NCBI GenBank assembly: GCA_937879825.1
Contig: CALFMQ010000069.1
Location: forward strand, 1 to 7,193
DNA length: 7,193 nucleotides
From: an uncultured Phycisphaerales bacterium
GTDB lineage: Bacteria; Planctomycetota; Phycisphaerae; Phycisphaerales; UBA1924
Reading direction: 5' to 3'
Below are positions 5,021 to 7,193 of this stretch, in pieces. A program made the translations under genes and the position numbers. Under the pieces are notes generated by a model. That model was given only the letters and a program-made list of their open reading frames with translations, was not told where the DNA came from and did not search any database. The number at the start of each line of letters is the position of its first letter. The stretch's first letter is position 1.

Positions 5021-6466
5021 ATGCTGCACCCGCTGCTCATCGCGATGGTGGCGATCCTGCTGGTGGGCGAGTCGTTCTCCGGCGTGCCGATCGTGCGCGG
5101 ATTGAGCGCGTGGGAAGTTGCGCTGTATTCGCTCGCGCCGATGGCGCTGGTGGGGGCGCTGTCGCACCTGGCGCTGTGGCGGATCGGCGGGGCGCTGGAC
5201 CGGCGTGGCGACGGGCGGGCGCTCGGGCTTGCGGATGCTGTGATCTCGGTGTCGCGAGTCGGCATCCTGGCGGCGTTCGCGGGCGCGGTGATCGTTGCGG
5301 GGTGGTTCGAGGCGGTGCGCGGCGTGATCGGGAATGTCGTGGGGCTTGATGAGGCGCTGGCGATGGCGCCGCCCGTCGCGGTGCTGGCGTGGGTGTGGTG
5401 GGCGTATGCGCCGATCGATCGGCGCGTGCGCGAGGCGTCGGTGTATTCGCGGCTGGATGGGGGCGAGCGGGTGGAGGCGATCCCGACGCGGTGGGAGTTT
5501 GTGTGGGACCACATGCGCCACGGCGTGCTGGTGGTGCTCGTGCCGATTTTCCTGCTGGTGTCGTGGGCCGAAGTGATCGAGCGGGTGCTGGACCTTCCCG
5601 AGTCGCCCGGCGAGACGATGACGCGCGATGAGGTGGTGGCTGTCGTGCTGCAGCTGGGGGGCGTGGTGGCGGTGTTGTCGTGCGCGCCATTGCTACTGCG
5701 ATTCCTGTGGTCGACGCGCCCCCTCGGCGCGGGCGCGATGCGGGACCGGTTGATGGGCTTGTGCAAGGCGCACGGCGTGCGGTGCGCGGAGTTGCTGGTG
5801 TGGCGGAGCCGGACGGGGATGCTCAACGGCGCGATGGTGGGCGTGCTCCCGTGGCTGCGGTATGTGCTGCTGACCGATGCGCTATTGGAGCGGTTGAGCG
5901 CTGAGCAGGTGGAGGCGGTGATGGCGCACGAGGTGGGGCACGCCAGGCGGCACCACCTGCCGTGGATGCTGGGGTCGATCATCGCGTCGGTCGGCGTGTT
6001 CTGGGTGGGCGCGGATTGGCTGGCGCGGTCGATGGATGAACGCGGGCTGATCGCGCAGGGGATCGCGGCGTGGCTGGGGGTCGGGTTGACGGTGGCGGGG
6101 ATTGTCGTGGGGGTGTTGGTGTTCGGTGTCGTGAGCCGACGATTCGAGCTGCAGGCGGACGCCTTTGCGGCGCAGCACCTGAGCGGGATGCACCGCGGGG
6201 GTGGCAATGATGGGCGGCCCGTAACGGACGAGGCGGTGTACGCGATGGCGGGCGCGATTGGCGTAGTGGCGCTGTACAACCATATCCCGAGGCGGAAGTT
6301 CACCTATCGCCACGGGAGCATCCTGGGGCGGCAGCGGGCGCTGGAGCGATTAGTGGGCGAGCGTGTGTACGGGCTGGCGATCGATCGGAAGGTTCGCGTG
6401 ATCAAGTTGTTGACGATCGTCGGGCTGCTGGCGATCGGCGTGATGGGGTACTTCTCGTGGCGATGA
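5021..6466 (+). CDS. Multi-pass membrane M48-family zinc metalloprotease
   Basis: A 481-residue integral membrane protein. The zinc-binding helix is MAHEVGHARRHH, with His 303 and His 307 as ligands and Glu 304 catalytic; the third ligand is Glu 376 in RRFELQAD, the usual ExxxD arrangement of M48 (HtpX/Ste24) peptidases. A typical preceding strand (MLNGAMVGVLPWLRYVLLTDALLERL) and a late HGSILGRQRALERL segment, the counterpart of the family's HP-containing motif, support this. Hydrophobic segments lie near 34-53, 78-96, 116-130, 167-186 and 205-228, then two between the zinc ligands (314-334, 348-372) and one at the C-terminus (459-479). The long N-terminal membrane part makes it much larger than HtpX (about 290 residues). 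M48 membrane proteases degrade misfolded membrane proteins or process lipidated substrates; the substrate here is unknown. ATG 5021 is 8 bases after the lipoprotein stop, with only weak GC-rich ribosome-binding sequence; its stop overlaps dapF by 4 bases. Confidence 0.92.
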   Translation: MLHPLLIAMVAILLVGESFSGVPIVRGLSAWEVALYSLAPMALVGALSHLALWRIGGALDRRGDGRALGLADAVISVSRVGILAAFAGAVIVAGWFEAVRGVIGNVVGLDEALAMAPPVAVLAWVWWAYAPIDRRVREASVYSRLDGGERVEAIPTRWEFVWDHMRHGVLVVLVPIFLLVSWAEVIERVLDLPESPGETMTRDEVVAVVLQLGGVVAVLSCAPLLLRFLWSTRPLGAGAMRDRLMGLCKAHGVRCAELLVWRSRTGMLNGAMVGVLPWLRYVLLTDALLERLSAEQVEAVMAHEVGHARRHHLPWMLGSIIASVGVFWVGADWLARSMDERGLIAQGIAAWLGVGLTVAGIVVGVLVFGVVSRRFELQADAFAAQHLSGMHRGGGNDGRPVTDEAVYAMAGAIGVVALYNHIPRRKFTYRHGSILGRQRALERLVGERVYGLAIDRKVRVIKLLTIVGLLAIGVMGYFSWR

Positions 6467-7193
6467 GCGGCGCGGACATCGCGTTCGTGAAGATGCACGG
6501 GTGCGGCAACGATTACATCGTGCTCGATGGGGTGGCGCGCCCGGAGTTGGCGGCGGGCGATGCGCCGTGGCGCGCCAAGGCGTGCGAGATGTGCGATCGT
6601 CGGACGGGGATCGGCGCGGACGGCGTGATCGTGGTATCGCGCGGCGAAGGTGCGGACGATGTGCGCGCGGAGGTGGTGAACTCGGACGGCTCGCCCGGCG
6701 GGATGTGCGGCAACGGGATTCGGATGGTCGCGAAGCTGGCGATCGAGCGCGGGTATGTGCGCACCGATCGGATGACGGTGGTGATGGGGGGGGTGGGGTG
6801 GAGGAAGATCGGGGTCGAGGCGGAGCGGGGCGCGGACGGGATCGTGCGTCGGGCGCGCGCGGATATGGGGCGGCCGGAGCTTGAGGCGGCGCGCGTGCCG
6901 GTCGAGACGGCCTCGCTGGAGCGAGCCGGAGAGCATTGCTGGGCGGTGCGCAGCGGCGGGGTTGGGCATGTGATGACATTCGTATCGATGGGCAACCCGC
7001 ACGCCGTGATGTTTGTCGATGCAACGCCCGGCGCTCCGGAAGTGACGCGGTTGGGGGCGATGCTGGAGCGGCACGATGCATTCCCGGAGCGGATGAATGT
7101 GCATTGGGCGCGGGTCGTGGAGCCGCGCATCGTGGAGGTCGCGACCTGGGAGCGCGGCGCCGTGATGACGATGGCGTGCGGGACAGGCGCGTG
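6463..7193 (+). CDS. dapF: Diaminopimelate epimerase, 3' end outside window
   Basis: The first 243 codons are present and the frame is open to the window edge. DapF converts LL- to meso-diaminopimelate without a cofactor, feeding lysine and peptidoglycan synthesis in the cytosol. Recognisable blocks: FVKMHGCGNDYIVLD (8-22), TGIGADG (48-54), NSDGSPGGMCGNGIR (73-87) with the first catalytic cysteine Cys 82, GNPHAV, FPERMNV, and TWERGAVMTMACGTGA with the second catalytic cysteine Cys 239. Both members of the two-cysteine acid/base pair are kept. Before MCGNG the sequence reads SPGG rather than the more usual SEVE-like run. Only the last few dozen residues should be missing. The ATG overlaps the M48 stop in an ATGA, implying translational coupling, and no separate promoter is visible. 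An eight-G run lies at 6786-6793; the frame reads through it intact. Confidence 0.97.
   Translation, partial: MSGADIAFVKMHGCGNDYIVLDGVARPELAAGDAPWRAKACEMCDRRTGIGADGVIVVSRGEGADDVRAEVVNSDGSPGGMCGNGIRMVAKLAIERGYVRTDRMTVVMGGVGWRKIGVEAERGADGIVRRARADMGRPELEAARVPVETASLERAGEHCWAVRSGGVGHVMTFVSMGNPHAVMFVDATPGAPEVTRLGAMLERHDAFPERMNVHWARVVEPRIVEVATWERGAVMTMACGTGA

Noticed and set aside
4519..6303. Leftward open frame of 594 codons over the lipoprotein and M48 genes
   Set aside because: Its product is dominated by Arg, Ser, Pro and Thr, has no domain, and lies opposite two genes with clear motifs. It is a GC-driven shadow frame.
1..7193. Defence system, CRISPR array, phage or transposon remnants
   Set aside because: No spaced repeats, inverted-repeat ends, integrase or nuclease motifs were seen, and base composition and codon use look uniform across the window.

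Overview
This is a GC-rich, gene-dense chromosomal segment with eight protein genes, two of them cut by the window edges. A bacterium of the Planctomycetota, perhaps the Phycisphaerae, is the best guess. The grounds are high GC with strong G/C third positions, a CsrA with a short loop insertion, and a lone Nfu-type Fe-S protein beside large hypothetical envelope proteins. This is inference from style, not from a marker gene. No mobile element, CRISPR array, tRNA or rRNA was seen.

Layout. (1) 3-935, minus: an APH-fold small-molecule kinase, running off the left edge, with a readable sigma70-type promoter. (2) 1048-1959 and 1963-2778, plus: a Cof-type HAD phosphatase and, 3 bases later, the 16S rRNA dimethyltransferase gene rsmA. 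(3) 2826-3047 and 3165-3431, minus: csrA and a small Nfu-domain Fe-S protein, convergent with rsmA. (4) 3519-5012, 5021-6466 and 6463-end, plus: a lipoprotein with a JAMM/JAB-like metalloprotease signature, a multi-pass M48 (HExxH) membrane protease, and dapF. The last three are packed with an 8-base gap and a 4-base ATGA overlap, so they read as one operon running off the right edge.

The gene set is mostly housekeeping: ribosome maturation (rsmA), Fe-S cluster supply (Nfu), post-transcriptional control (csrA) and lysine/peptidoglycan precursor supply (dapF). I see no defence or secondary-metabolite system. The least ordinary items are the uncharacterised lipoprotein with JAMM-like metal-ligand spacing, paired with an M48 protease upstream of dapF, and a hairpin that places the csrA Shine-Dalgarno in its loop, as expected for autoregulation by CsrA.

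Non-coding stretches are all under 150 bases. They hold promoter-like elements with recurring hexamers: TACACT as -10 twice, and GCGACA or TTGTC(C/G) as -35. Two start sites look leaderless.
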